Positions 8,065 through 16,268 of a DNA stretch of 64,000 bases are shown piece by piece. Source of the stretch: Candidatus Gastranaerophilales bacterium (GTDB lineage: Bacteria; Cyanobacteriota; Vampirovibrionia; Gastranaerophilales; Gastranaerophilaceae); assembly GCA_947587615.1 (NCBI GenBank), contig CANPYC010000002.1, forward strand, positions 59,407 through 123,406, read 5' to 3'. How positions within the stretch are numbered: position 1 is the first letter of the stretch; the number at the start of each line of letters is the position of its first letter. Position numbers and translations under genes: made by a program. The notes below the pieces were generated by a model that was not told the origin of the DNA, searched no databases, and was given only the letters and a program-made list of their open reading frames with translations.

Positions 8065-8161
8065 AGTGCGTTTTGGAGTTCTTTGGATATTTTTTCAAAA
8101 AACGATTATTTTTTAAATATCGCTATAACTCTTTATTTATAGGTTTTTTAGAAGTTTGAAC

Positions 8162-8368
8162 CTATGCAGATATTTTAAATATTTTTGAAACTAATGCTTT
8201 TGCTGTATTTTCAATAATTTTAGAGTAAATTTTAATATCTTTTGCTTCTAATAAAATTAAAATAAATCTTTGATAAAGAAAAATAGTTTCTTCTTTTGAA
8301 TATTCTTTATCACAAAAGCGAATAATTATTCCTATATCTTTTTTTGTTTCATAAAAAATTTTGGTAAA
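8162..8368 (-). pseudogene. Open frame remnant without a start codon
   Basis: Sixty-eight sense codons are open between two stops but no ATG, GTG or TTG occurs at a suitable position. The translation has coding-like composition (KDIGIIIRFCDKEYSKEETI). It lies downstream of the integrase fragment on the same strand between two tRNA genes. It is probably part of a degraded mobile element; no family is recognised. Confidence 0.35.
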
Positions 8369-8390
8369 TTATATATAATATTACGGCAAG

Positions 8391-8429
8391 CATAGCTAAA
8401 GTAGTTTATTTGTAGCTATTTTAGCTATG
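8391..8429 (-). terminator. Terminator of the decayed integrase
   Basis: A 14-bp stem (8391-8404 with 8416-8429, one G-T mismatch) with an 11-base loop begins 19 bases beyond the stop codon of the integrase fragment. The sequence is AT-rich, and T-runs are short on both sides. Confidence 0.55.
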
Positions 8430-8447
8430 TTTTATATTGTATAAAAC

Positions 8448-8546
8448 TTATAATTCAAAATTAAAATAAGAAAAATCAATTTCTTCTTGAGATATACCTA
8501 TGTATCTAAGTGTAATTGCAGGTAAAGAGTGATTAAGAATTTTTTG
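8448..8546 (-). pseudogene. C-terminal fragment of a phage-type tyrosine integrase
   Basis: About 32 residues are open after an upstream in-frame stop: QKILNHSLPAITLRYIGISQ and then EEIDFSYFNFEL. This matches the last segment of phage and integrative-element tyrosine recombinases, where the Tyr in LRYIG is the catalytic nucleophile and LNHS is the conserved LGHS box. The rest of the enzyme is missing; 8550-8728 upstream holds only AT-rich sequence with stops. Its position between tRNA-Ala and tRNA-Arg is typical of a lost genomic island. Confidence 0.7.
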
Positions 8547-8728
8547 CTATTAACTTTTTATAATGGTTTTGGGGGATAAATAATTTTTTATAAGTGTTTA
8601 TAGTTTATTATTTAATGGAAATTTTTTATATTTTTAAAAATTTTCTTTTATTTTAATAAAAAATTTAGAGAAAATTTTTATTTACCGTAACATTGTCTAT
8701 AGTTTTTTTAATAATTTAAAATCAAATT
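8547..8728. other. Non-coding AT-rich gap beside the integrase remnant
   Basis: No open frame with a start, no hairpin of note and no RNA gene could be supported here. It probably represents eroded sequence of the former integrase gene or element end. Confidence 0.5.
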
Positions 8729-8802
8729 TGCGCTCAATGGGATTCAAACCCACACTCTTTGGCTTCGGAGACCAATGCTTTATTCAATTAAGCTATGAGC
8801 GC
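8729..8802 (-). tRNA. tRNA-Arg (anticodon CCG)
   Basis: A complete cloverleaf read on the minus strand. The acceptor GCGCTCA pairs perfectly with TGAGCGC, anticodon stem TTGGT/GCCAA with loop CTCCGAA giving CCG, T arm GTGGG/CCCAT. No CCA is encoded. It reads the rare CGG codon. Confidence 0.95.
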
Positions 8803-8823
8803 AAAAATGTATATAATAATATT

Positions 8824-10065
8824 TTAATCTTTAATCTTAAAAGCGCAATATAATTCAATCAGGCTTAAAGCGAAAAATAGGGAAAAAACAAGCAAATAAC
8901 TTTGATTTGAATAAATTAAAGCGCCGTTTTTTGAAATCGGTTCAAAAACATTCATTAGAACCCCTGCTATCATCCCTAAAAACCCTACCATCATAAAAAA
9001 TCCGAAGTTTTGAATGCTTACCGCCGTTGCTGATACCTCATAGCGATTTATTAAATGAAGGGTTAAAATTAAAAGAGGAGATATGCTACCGATAAAAGAA
9101 GGGATGAAAAATATTAAAGCTATAATTTTTGATTGAATATTGAACGCAAGAAGAAGAGATATCGTAAGGGTTGATAATGTTGATAAAATTGCAACGGTTT
9201 TAAAAATCGGTGCTCTTTTGTTATTTAAACATCTTGAAATAAATGCGCTGATTGTTCCTGCGCACGCTGAAACAATTGCCATTAAAGATAAAACAAGAGC
9301 AGATTTTGTTGAAGTTATAAGGCAAAAATCTTCAAGAAATTTTTTCCCTATAACGCTTTGTAAAACATAATAAAGCCCATAGTTTATACTTCCAAAAATG
9401 TATAAATTAATATTTTTTTTATTTGTTAATATTTCCTTAAAAGGTGCAAGGGAAAATTTAGTTTTGTCGGGGTTTTCAATATGTGTCGGTTTAAAAATAA
9501 AAAGCAAAATTAAATATAACACTGCTAAAATAAGGGTAAATAAAGCAATTAAGCTAAGAGCGCTTCTCCAGCCGACTTCGTCAACAAAAAGCACAAAAGG
9601 CGCATTTGCAAACACCCCTCCCGAATATCCGATAAAAAGAATATACGAAACGGCAAGAGAAAAATTTTTATCTTTTGCAAATTTTTTAACTTCCCGAATT
9701 GTGCTTAAATAAAACGTTGCAGCTCCAAAACCGACAAGCGAGCGAGAAAGATATAACCCCATAAGAGAATTGGAAGAGGGAAAAATAATTGCGCCAATAC
9801 TAAACACAACAGAGCCAAGCGCAATAACCCTAAAACCTCCGATTTTATCAACCATTAAACCTGCTATAAGCTGAGTAAGTGCGTAAGTATAGCAAAATAT
9901 TGCACCCAATAAAGTAATTTTTCCAGCATTTGTGCTAAAATCGCTCTGCAAAAGATTAAATACAGCCCCGGGGATTGCCGAACGCTGAATATTTGCAAGA
10001 AAATAAAACAGGGTTGCAATAGCTATTAAGAAAAATCTTAAATAATGTTTTTTATGAAGTGTCAT
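8824..10065 (-). CDS. Major facilitator superfamily transporter
   Basis: A 413-residue polytopic membrane protein with about twelve hydrophobic segments in two halves. The loop between segments 2 and 3 carries the MFS signature region (GLMVDKIGGFRVIALG). Segment 4-5 shows SRSLVGFGAATFYLSTIREV, a typical MFS motif B/C area. The substrate cannot be told from sequence; the layout resembles organophosphate or sugar-phosphate type permeases. Its stop is close to the tRNA-Arg gene. The DUF486 gene ends only six bases upstream, so the two leftward genes probably share a transcript. Confidence 0.88.
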   Translation of the reverse strand: MTLHKKHYLRFFLIAIATLFYFLANIQRSAIPGAVFNLLQSDFSTNAGKITLLGAIFCYTYALTQLIAGLMVDKIGGFRVIALGSVVFSIGAIIFPSSNSLMGLYLSRSLVGFGAATFYLSTIREVKKFAKDKNFSLAVSYILFIGYSGGVFANAPFVLFVDEVGWRSALSLIALFTLILAVLYLILLFIFKPTHIENPDKTKFSLAPFKEILTNKKNINLYIFGSINYGLYYVLQSVIGKKFLEDFCLITSTKSALVLSLMAIVSACAGTISAFISRCLNNKRAPIFKTVAILSTLSTLTISLLLAFNIQSKIIALIFFIPSFIGSISPLLILTLHLINRYEVSATAVSIQNFGFFMMVGFLGMIAGVLMNVFEPISKNGALIYSNQSYLLVFSLFFALSLIELYCAFKIKD

Positions 10066-10071
10066 AACGAT

Positions 10072-10410
10072 TTACTTTTTAAAAATAAAAAATACGGCTA
10101 AAACTATGAAAATAAAACCGATTAAATAATTCCATCTGAACTGTTCTTTTAAATATAAAACACTGAATATGCTAAATATTATAAGCGTAATAACTTCTTG
10201 AATTGTTTTTAGCTGAACGACATTATAGACTTCATGCCCGAACCTGTTAGCGGGAACCTGGAAGCAATATTCAAAAAATGCTATAAGCCATGAAACAACT
10301 ATAACAACCCAAAGAGCAGAGCTTTTGTGTCTTAAATGCCCATACCATGCAAAAGTCATAAAGACATTTGAAATTATTAAAAGAATTATTGGAGTTATGT
10401 ATTTAATCAT
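10072..10410 (-). CDS. DMT-like small membrane protein (DUF486)
   Basis: About 112 residues forming four transmembrane helices. The diagnostic sequence FMTFAWYGHL, then IAFFEYCFQVPANR and QLKTIQEVITL, matches the DUF486 group of the drug/metabolite transporter superfamily. Function of the family is unknown. I prefer the second ATG (MIKYITPII) since the first six residues are not part of the conserved protein. It is the first gene of a two-gene leftward unit with the MFS transporter. Confidence 0.85.
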   Translation of the reverse strand: MIKYITPIILLIISNVFMTFAWYGHLRHKSSALWVVIVVSWLIAFFEYCFQVPANRFGHEVYNVVQLKTIQEVITLIIFSIFSVLYLKEQFRWNYLIGFIFIVLAVFFIFKK

Positions 10411-10526
10411 AGAATAATTGTAATACAAAAATTAACGTTTAATTAAAATTGAATTATTTTAATTTGTCCTTATGAAAAATATATGCGTATAATATTAATA
10501 AATTCAGATTAACAACAGAGGGTTTT

Positions 10527-11165
10527 ATGAAAAAGAAAGTTTTATTTTTACTTATGCTTTTGTCTTTTGGGTTTAACTATGCTTATTGTGATGATTTTGG
10601 GGTGTCAAAAATCAATGATGAAACATATAAAAAATATAAAAATGTTACGGATGACCCAAATTTAATTATGGCAGTGGAATTGCTCTCTAAAACAACGGGG
10701 AGTTATTCAAAAGAAGCAATCCTGGGTAAAAATCTTTCACAAAAACCTATGAAAATCGAATTTCTTAATCTTTCTTCAATAAATCCTCTGTATGCAAATT
10801 TTGACGCATTAGGCTGGAAAGAAAAAAAGCGCCTTCATATATACATTAATGAAAAACATAAAGACGCACCAATTGAAGCCTTGAGCGCAATTTTAGCCCA
10901 TGAAGCAATTCATCAGGACGAAGAAAATTCACTGAATGAAGAAACTTACGCATGGACATTGGAAGCTGCCGTTTGGACACAGCTTAGCGAAGATAACCCC
11001 GATTTAGAAAAAATCTCACACCCGTTAGTTGAGCGTGAGAATGTTATTAAAAAGTTGTTCATAAAGGGTAATTATACAAGCGAATATATACATAAATTCG
11101 TTGTATCCAATAAAGGTTATAGAAATTTACCCGAGCGTTCTTCAGGTTTTGAAGAATTACTTTAG
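10527..11165 (+). CDS. Secreted HExxH metalloprotease-like protein
   Basis: A 212-residue protein with an N-terminal signal peptide (LLMLLSFGFNYAYC; the Cys at about residue 21 could make it a lipoprotein). A single zinc-binding-type motif AHEAIHQDEENSLNEETYAW combines HExxH with a downstream Glu, the gluzincin pattern. The rest is not recognised. It probably acts in the envelope on peptides or cell-wall proteins, but catalysis is an inference from the motif alone. An AGAGGG site precedes the ATG. Confidence 0.7.
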   Translation: MKKKVLFLLMLLSFGFNYAYCDDFGVSKINDETYKKYKNVTDDPNLIMAVELLSKTTGSYSKEAILGKNLSQKPMKIEFLNLSSINPLYANFDALGWKEKKRLHIYINEKHKDAPIEALSAILAHEAIHQDEENSLNEETYAWTLEAAVWTQLSEDNPDLEKISHPLVERENVIKKLFIKGNYTSEYIHKFVVSNKGYRNLPERSSGFEELL

Positions 11166-11200
11166 CTACGCTTCCTGCCGCAGCTGATGTAACAGTTATG

Positions 11201-11356
11201 CTATTTTCCGTATGAATTAATATACTTTGAAGACAGATGATTAAAATATGCTTCTTTGAATCCCGGAGTTGCAATATGTTCAACAATTGTCGGAACAATT
11301 ACTAAAAATGTGTAAACTATTAATCCAAAGAATATAAGTCCTAATAATTCAAGCAT
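11201..11356 (-). CDS. Small single-span membrane protein, 51 aa
   Basis: ATG at 11356 follows a GCGAGG ribosome-binding site by five bases. The 51-residue product begins MLELLGLIFFGLIVYTFLVI, a single strong transmembrane helix, followed by a short polar tail (GFKEAYFNHLSSKYINSYGK). It converges on the protease-like gene and occupies most of a 348-base gap. Coding is supported by start, ribosome-binding site and clean hydrophobic profile. Function unknown. Confidence 0.65.
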   Translation of the reverse strand: MLELLGLIFFGLIVYTFLVIVPTIVEHIATPGFKEAYFNHLSSKYINSYGK

Positions 11357-11513
11357 AAAAACCTCGCTTTCAAACTTTATTGTCTTATATTTTTTTAGAC
11401 GGTTTAAGAAAAACTAACTTTAGAAATTTTTGATAAATTTTAATAAAAATTAACATACTTTTTAATTAATTTTTTCATTAGATTTATAATGGTTTTATTC
11501 AAAGGAGTAACTG

Positions 11514-12362
11514 ATGAAAAAATTAATTTATATTGCTGTTTCTATGCTGTTTTTAAGTGCAAATGCAAAAGATTATTCAGTGTTTTGTTCTTCAACAACA
11601 CCTCCAAAAACGGTATCGGGTGCGTTTATGAGTACACTCGGGATTAATTCCGTTTCAAGAAACATAATAGAAAAACAAATCGAAAAAACTCTCAAAAAAG
11701 AAACAAATTCAAAGTTTAAAGTAAAAATAAATAATTTTTATGCAACAAATATTCTCTCGGGGCAATTTCAATCCTTGAGCGCAAAAAGCGACCTGTTTTC
11801 CTATGACGGGTTATATCTCTCGGATTTAAACGTTAATACAATCTGTCCTTACAATAAAGTAAGTTATAGGGATGATAAGCTTTTGTTTGATGAGAATATG
11901 GTTTTAAGTTATTTTGCAAAAATTACTCAAAGCGAATTGGATAAAATTGTTAGCTCAGCCGAGTTTCAAAAGATTATCCGGGATTTGAACAACGATGAAA
12001 CAATTTCTTCAATTATGCAAATTAAAAGCGCAAAAGTTATATTAAAAGATAATAAATTATACTTTAAGTATGGAATTTTATTTAACGGCTTCGGGTTTTT
12101 TAAAACTCGAAAAAATATGTTAAACCTTGTCTTTAGTGCAGATTTAAAGGTTGCTGAGGGGCAGGTTAAAATTTGTAATTTTAGCTTAAATTCAAAAACT
12201 TTTAATAATAATATGTTTTTACCCGTTATAAACAAATTTAATCCGACCAATTGGAAAATAGATATTGATAAGGATAATGAAGGGGAGCTGGAAGTAAAGG
12301 AAGTTAAAATTGAAAATTCAACAATCTTTTTAAGCGGTATAATTTTAATTAAAAAAAGTTAA
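11514..12362 (+). CDS. LmeA-like (DUF2993) secreted protein
   Basis: A 282-residue protein with a signal peptide (ISMLF..ANAKDY). The pattern of strands such as VKINNFYATNILSGQFQSLS, LYLSDLNVNTICPYNKV and VILKDNKLYFKYGIL matches the DUF2993/LmeA family of phospholipid-binding envelope proteins, common in cyanobacteria. It probably acts in lipid handling at the membrane. AAAGGAG precedes the ATG. The small membrane protein and SPFH genes follow on the same strand after 91 bases. Confidence 0.65.
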   Translation: MKKLIYIAVSMLFLSANAKDYSVFCSSTTPPKTVSGAFMSTLGINSVSRNIIEKQIEKTLKKETNSKFKVKINNFYATNILSGQFQSLSAKSDLFSYDGLYLSDLNVNTICPYNKVSYRDDKLLFDENMVLSYFAKITQSELDKIVSSAEFQKIIRDLNNDETISSIMQIKSAKVILKDNKLYFKYGILFNGFGFFKTRKNMLNLVFSADLKVAEGQVKICNFSLNSKTFNNNMFLPVINKFNPTNWKIDIDKDNEGELEVKEVKIENSTIFLSGIILIKKS

Positions 12363-12453
12363 TGGTCCAAATTACCCTTATATAAAAATATTAAGCCTTT
12401 AATATGATGTCAAATGCTTTTAGTTAAGCCATAATAAAACCAAAAGGGGAAAT

Positions 12454-12648
12454 ATGGCTTTAAGAATAATCTTTTTAATTATAGGCTTTACTTTAATAGT
12501 TAACATCGTCTTAATGTTATCGGGGTTAATTTTTGGAGTTAACCTCTATCAAAAATATTCAAAGCAAATTTTAATATTTTTTGCCCTGTTTGCTCTTTTT
12601 ATTGTAGCAGTTTATGTTGTATTGGCGCTTATAGGCTTAGTTCACTAG
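12454..12648 (+). CDS. Small membrane protein, two helices, 64 aa
   Basis: A 64-residue hydrophobic protein with two transmembrane helices (residues 4-28 and 38-62) linked by a short polar turn (YQKYSKQ). AAAAGGGG precedes the ATG. It lies ten bases before the SPFH gene and is almost surely co-transcribed with it; small membrane partners of SPFH proteins are known (for example NfeD-type), but this one lacks the NfeD OB-fold and is not identifiable further. Confidence 0.75.
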   Translation: MALRIIFLIIGFTLIVNIVLMLSGLIFGVNLYQKYSKQILIFFALFALFIVAVYVVLALIGLVH

Positions 12649-12658
12649 GAGAGAGAAA

Positions 12659-13444
12659 ATGACTAAAGAAAAGAAAAGTTTACTTGTTGCAATTGTTCTT
12701 TTGATGATAATTTTTATAGTTTTATGTAATCCGATAGCAATTGTTGGTGTCGGCGAACGTGGAGTAAAAGTAACCTTAGGGAAAGTATCTCCGCAAAGTT
12801 TTTCTGAAGGTATTCATTTTGTTATGCCCTTTATTTCAAAAATTAAAGTAATGAATGTTAAAACGCAAAAACAAAATATTACAACGGAAGTCTATACAAA
12901 AGATATTCAACAGGCAAAAATAAGCTATGTAATTAACTATAACCTTATGCCGCAGCATGTTCATCAAATGTATAGAGAAGTCGGAATGAATTATCTTGAT
13001 ACAATTCTAATGCCTGTTGTTGAAGGCAATATCAAGGATGTAATAGGTAAATGGAACGCTCAAGACCTTGTTGCAAACAGAGCAACGGCAACGGCAGATA
13101 TTCTTTTTAAACTTCAAACACAATTAAAGGACAGATACATAAATGTTACTTCTTTTCAAATAATTGATATAAATTATTCGGAAGTTTTTGAACGTGCGAT
13201 TGAATCAAAAGTAACGGCAGAACAAGAAGCACTGAAAGCAAAAAATAAAACCGTTCAAGTTGAAGAAGAAGCAAAACAAAAACTAATTTCAGCAAAAGCC
13301 GAAGCAGAGTCAATGAAAATAAGAGCAAACGCACTTACTCAAAATAAAGCTCTTGTTGAATATGAAGCGGTTAAAAAGTGGGATGGTAAAATGCCTCAGT
13401 ATATGCTTGGAAACAGCGTACCTTTTATAAATGTAAATAAATAA
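12659..13444 (+). CDS. SPFH/prohibitin-family membrane protein
   Basis: A 261-residue protein with one N-terminal membrane anchor (residues 8-28), then an SPFH/band 7 domain (GVGERGVKVTLGKVSPQSF, EGIHFVMPFISKIKVMNVKT) and an Ala/Glu/Lys-rich coiled coil (residues 185-240). It should form membrane-bound ring scaffolds that regulate proteolysis or membrane organisation, like HflC or prohibitin. AGGAGAG precedes the ATG. An FtsH partner is not in the window. Confidence 0.9.
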   Translation: MTKEKKSLLVAIVLLMIIFIVLCNPIAIVGVGERGVKVTLGKVSPQSFSEGIHFVMPFISKIKVMNVKTQKQNITTEVYTKDIQQAKISYVINYNLMPQHVHQMYREVGMNYLDTILMPVVEGNIKDVIGKWNAQDLVANRATATADILFKLQTQLKDRYINVTSFQIIDINYSEVFERAIESKVTAEQEALKAKNKTVQVEEEAKQKLISAKAEAESMKIRANALTQNKALVEYEAVKKWDGKMPQYMLGNSVPFINVNK

Positions 13445-13526
13445 TAAAAAATTTTATATTAGTAGCAAAAAAATTTTTTTAGTTGCGTTATAATTATAAA
13501 TATTAAAATTTATAAAGGTGTGATTT

Positions 13527-14504
13527 ATGGGTATTTATCCGATTTCTAATGTTAGAGCTGCAAGAAATAATATCAGCTTTAGCGGGTCAAGAGTACCAAA
13601 ACCCGATCTTGCAACAACTTTAAAAAATAATTCAAATTCAATAAAGAATACCTCTAAAAGCAGGGTTATCTCTTTAATTGCAATTTTTAGCACAATTATT
13701 ACCGCTCTTGGCGCAATAGCTCTTTCGATTAAATCAAATATTGAAGAAAGATTAAACAATTCCAAAACTAAAACAAAAGAAGATGATGCTGATTATTATA
13801 ACAATGATTTTAATAATCGCAAAGCTGATGAAAGTTTGAAAAAAAATGCTGAAAACCAAGCAACTGATGAACTTTTAGGGCTTGATGACAATGAGCTTAA
13901 GCAAGAACAAATTTCTGATGACGACACGTCAGAAAATTGGGAATTATCTGAAAACCCCTATGGAGAACAAGAAGAACCGGAAGATGAACAAAGACCAAGA
14001 ACGCTTGAAGAAATCCCGGTTGTATTAAATTCTGATGATTTTGATAAAAATAAGCAAGAAGAATTGTTTGAGCAAATGAAAGCAATTGTTGATGAGCAGG
14101 CAGATAAAGCTAAAAATCTTGATAAAGATGAAATGCTTGAAAGAATGCTTTCTTTAGCTAATTCAGATGAAGAAAATGATGATAACAATATTGAAGAACA
14201 AGAAGTAACAGAAAATAAAAAAACTGATAAAGAAAGCAATTCTTCTGATAAATATAACGCAAATAATACACTTACTCCGCAAGCCCTTCAATCGGTAATA
14301 TATCTGCCGCGCGGATGGATTGGCGAATCTTTAACAAAAAAACAATACAAAAAGTTAAAAAGACAAGAAGATATTCAAGATTTATTATATAATATTAAAA
14401 ATCTTTTCAATCCCAACAAAGTACCTCGCAAGAGAGATTATTATTTAGGAGCTTCTCCGAGTGATTTTTACGTTTATCGCTCTGCCGGCTCCGTTATTGA
14501 TTAG
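13527..14504 (+). CDS. Membrane protein with N-terminal NISFSG motif, 325 aa
   Basis: A 325-residue protein starting MGIYPISNVRAARNNISFSG. A single hydrophobic helix spans about residues 44-66 (VISLIAIFSTIITALGAIAL). The long middle is very acidic and low-complexity, probably disordered (DDDTSENWELSENPYGEQEE). The C-terminal region is basic and more ordered (LPRGWIGESLTKKQYKKL). No enzyme family is recognised. The N-terminal motif is shared with unrelated proteins here and may be an export or anchoring tag. An AAAGGTG site precedes the ATG. Confidence 0.75.
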   Translation: MGIYPISNVRAARNNISFSGSRVPKPDLATTLKNNSNSIKNTSKSRVISLIAIFSTIITALGAIALSIKSNIEERLNNSKTKTKEDDADYYNNDFNNRKADESLKKNAENQATDELLGLDDNELKQEQISDDDTSENWELSENPYGEQEEPEDEQRPRTLEEIPVVLNSDDFDKNKQEELFEQMKAIVDEQADKAKNLDKDEMLERMLSLANSDEENDDNNIEEQEVTENKKTDKESNSSDKYNANNTLTPQALQSVIYLPRGWIGESLTKKQYKKLKRQEDIQDLLYNIKNLFNPNKVPRKRDYYLGASPSDFYVYRSAGSVID

Positions 14505-14511
14505 TTTATAT

Positions 14512-14540
14512 ACAGCCTGATTAATTATAAATCAGGCTGT
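14512..14540. terminator. Bidirectional terminator hairpin
   Basis: An 11-bp perfect stem (14512-14522 with 14530-14540, ACAGCCTGATT and its complement) with a 7-base loop lies between the convergent 325-aa gene and the phosphorylase gene. It overlaps the last codons and stop of the phosphorylase. On the plus strand it is followed by AATTTT. Confidence 0.8.
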
Positions 14541-15822
14541 AATTTTCAGGTTTTTTATTATCAAGCTTAAAAGAGCTCAAGGCAATTTGTTTTGCCTCGT
14601 TTAGTCTTGATTGATTAGTGTTGTTATAATAAAGCTCCATGATTGTTTCATTTTTTTCAACATAGTCGCCCGTTTTCTTTTTTAGAATAATTCCTGCACC
14701 GTAGTCGATTTTATCGGTTTTTTTATCTCTGCCTGCGCCTAAAAGTTTAGCGCTATGAGCTGTTTTTAGAGCGTTGAGCTCTGTTATATAACCGTTAGTG
14801 CTTGATTTTATCTCGAGTTTGTTTTTTGCAATGTTTAATAAGCTGTAATCATCAATAACTCTGTCATCTGCGCCTTGAGCTTTAATAATTTCTCTGAATT
14901 TTTTAAGAGCCGACCCGTCTTTTATAACTCTATCAAACATTTCTTTTGCAGAGTCTTTTGAAGATACGATTTTACAGTTTAAAAGAGTTTTATATGCAAG
15001 CTCAAAAGTAATTTCATATAAATCTTTTTGATAATTTCCTTTTAAAAATTCGATTGCTTCAATAACCTCTAAAGCGTTACCTATATGAGTTCCTAAAGGC
15101 TGCTCCATTGAACTTATTACAACATCAATATTTTTATTTAACAACTTACCTGTTTTAATCATTAAATTACCAAGCTCATACGCTTCAGAGGGTGTTTTAA
15201 TAAAAGCACCCGAGCCGTATTTAACATCGAGCACAATAGAAGTAGCACCTGAGGCAATTTTTTTAGATACAACAGAAGCACAGATTAATGATTTATTATC
15301 AACCGTAGCTGTTACATCCCGAAGCGCATATATTTTTCCGTCCGCAGGGGTTAGATTTGGACTTTGAGAAGATATAGCCGCTTTTATATTTTTTATTTGA
15401 GAAAAAAATTCTTCATTTGTCAGCTCTACTTTAAAATTAGGAATTGATTCAAGTTTATCAATTGTTCCACCCGTAAAGCCAAGCCCTCTGCCTGATAATT
15501 TAGCGCTATAAACGTTTAGTGAAGCTAAGATTGGAATTAATACAAGAGTAACCTTATCTCCGACGCCTCCTGTTGAGTGCTTATCTGCAATATTAGGGCT
15601 GATTGAAGAAAAATCTAAAACATCACCCGAGTTTATAAAACTCTGAGTTAAATATGCCGTTTCTCTATCTGTTAAGCCCCTGAAACAAACAGCCATAAGC
15701 CAAGCAGACATTTGATAATCCTCAATAATTCCATTCATATAATTTTCAATAAGAAAATCTATCTCTTCTTTTGTATGCTCTAAGCCTTGTTTTTTCTTTT
15801 CTATTAAGTCGACTGCTCTCAT
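14521..15822 (-). CDS. Thymidine/pyrimidine-nucleoside phosphorylase
   Basis: A 433-residue enzyme cleaving pyrimidine nucleosides with phosphate to base and (deoxy)ribose 1-phosphate in nucleoside salvage. It has the usual helical N-terminal lobe, then the phosphate-binding DKHSTGGVGDKVTL, KLSGRGLGFTGGTIDKLESI, the catalytic-loop region LRDVTATVDNKSLICASVVS and the C-terminal PYNP domain (GAGIILKKKTGDYVEKNETI). Length is normal. The pattern does not let me decide between DeoA and Pdp. The RlmH gene lies 21 bases upstream on the same strand. Confidence 0.95.
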   Translation of the reverse strand: MRAVDLIEKKKQGLEHTKEEIDFLIENYMNGIIEDYQMSAWLMAVCFRGLTDRETAYLTQSFINSGDVLDFSSISPNIADKHSTGGVGDKVTLVLIPILASLNVYSAKLSGRGLGFTGGTIDKLESIPNFKVELTNEEFFSQIKNIKAAISSQSPNLTPADGKIYALRDVTATVDNKSLICASVVSKKIASGATSIVLDVKYGSGAFIKTPSEAYELGNLMIKTGKLLNKNIDVVISSMEQPLGTHIGNALEVIEAIEFLKGNYQKDLYEITFELAYKTLLNCKIVSSKDSAKEMFDRVIKDGSALKKFREIIKAQGADDRVIDDYSLLNIAKNKLEIKSSTNGYITELNALKTAHSAKLLGAGRDKKTDKIDYGAGIILKKKTGDYVEKNETIMELYYNNTNQSRLNEAKQIALSSFKLDNKKPENYSLIYN

Positions 15823-15843
15823 TATTTATTCCTTTATTTGTAA

Positions 15844-16260
15844 TTATTTATGATAGGGTTCATTGTTTAAAATCTTATAAGCACGATAAATTTGCTCAAT
15901 TAAAATTAAAACAGCTTCTTGATGTAAAAAAGTTAATTTTGACATTGAAAATTTAAAATCGGATTTTGCTCTAACATTCTTTGATAACCCTTGCGCCCCT
16001 CCGATTAAAAATAAAATTTCGTTATAAAAACCATCTTGCTCAATTTCTTTTAATTTAGAAGCAAATTCAACGCTTGACAATTCCTTGCCTTCAATTTCAA
16101 GAGTTACAATATAAGCATTTTGTTTATTTTTTATATATTCTTCGATGTTATTTACTTCGATAATTTCAACCCTGCCTAAAAGGCGCTTTTGGTATTCAAA
16201 AGCACCCGTCTTATAAAAACTTTCTTTCAGCTTCCCTTCAAGAACTACTTTTATATTCAA
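15844..16260 (-). CDS. rlmH: 23S rRNA pseudouridine-1915 N3-methyltransferase RlmH
   Basis: A 138-residue SPOUT methyltransferase that methylates pseudouridine 1915 in helix 69 of 23S rRNA. The SAM-binding loop FLIGGAQGLSKNV and the C-terminal knot region KLTFLHQEAVLILIEQIYRA with terminal EPYHK are diagnostic. Size is slightly below the E. coli protein. It is packed between the symporter gene (8 bases upstream) and the phosphorylase gene, all leftward, so a three-gene transcript is likely. Confidence 0.97.
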   Translation of the reverse strand: MNIKVVLEGKLKESFYKTGAFEYQKRLLGRVEIIEVNNIEEYIKNKQNAYIVTLEIEGKELSSVEFASKLKEIEQDGFYNEILFLIGGAQGLSKNVRAKSDFKFSMSKLTFLHQEAVLILIEQIYRAYKILNNEPYHK

Positions 16261-16268
16261 ACTTCCGC

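Noticed and set aside
9140..9712. Two plus-strand ORFs in the MFS gene
   Set aside because: Antisense shadows of the conserved transporter frame.
11059..11298. 79-aa minus-strand ORF
   Set aside because: It overlaps the end of the protease-like gene and the 51-aa gene in another frame. No family features; the 51-aa frame has the better start.
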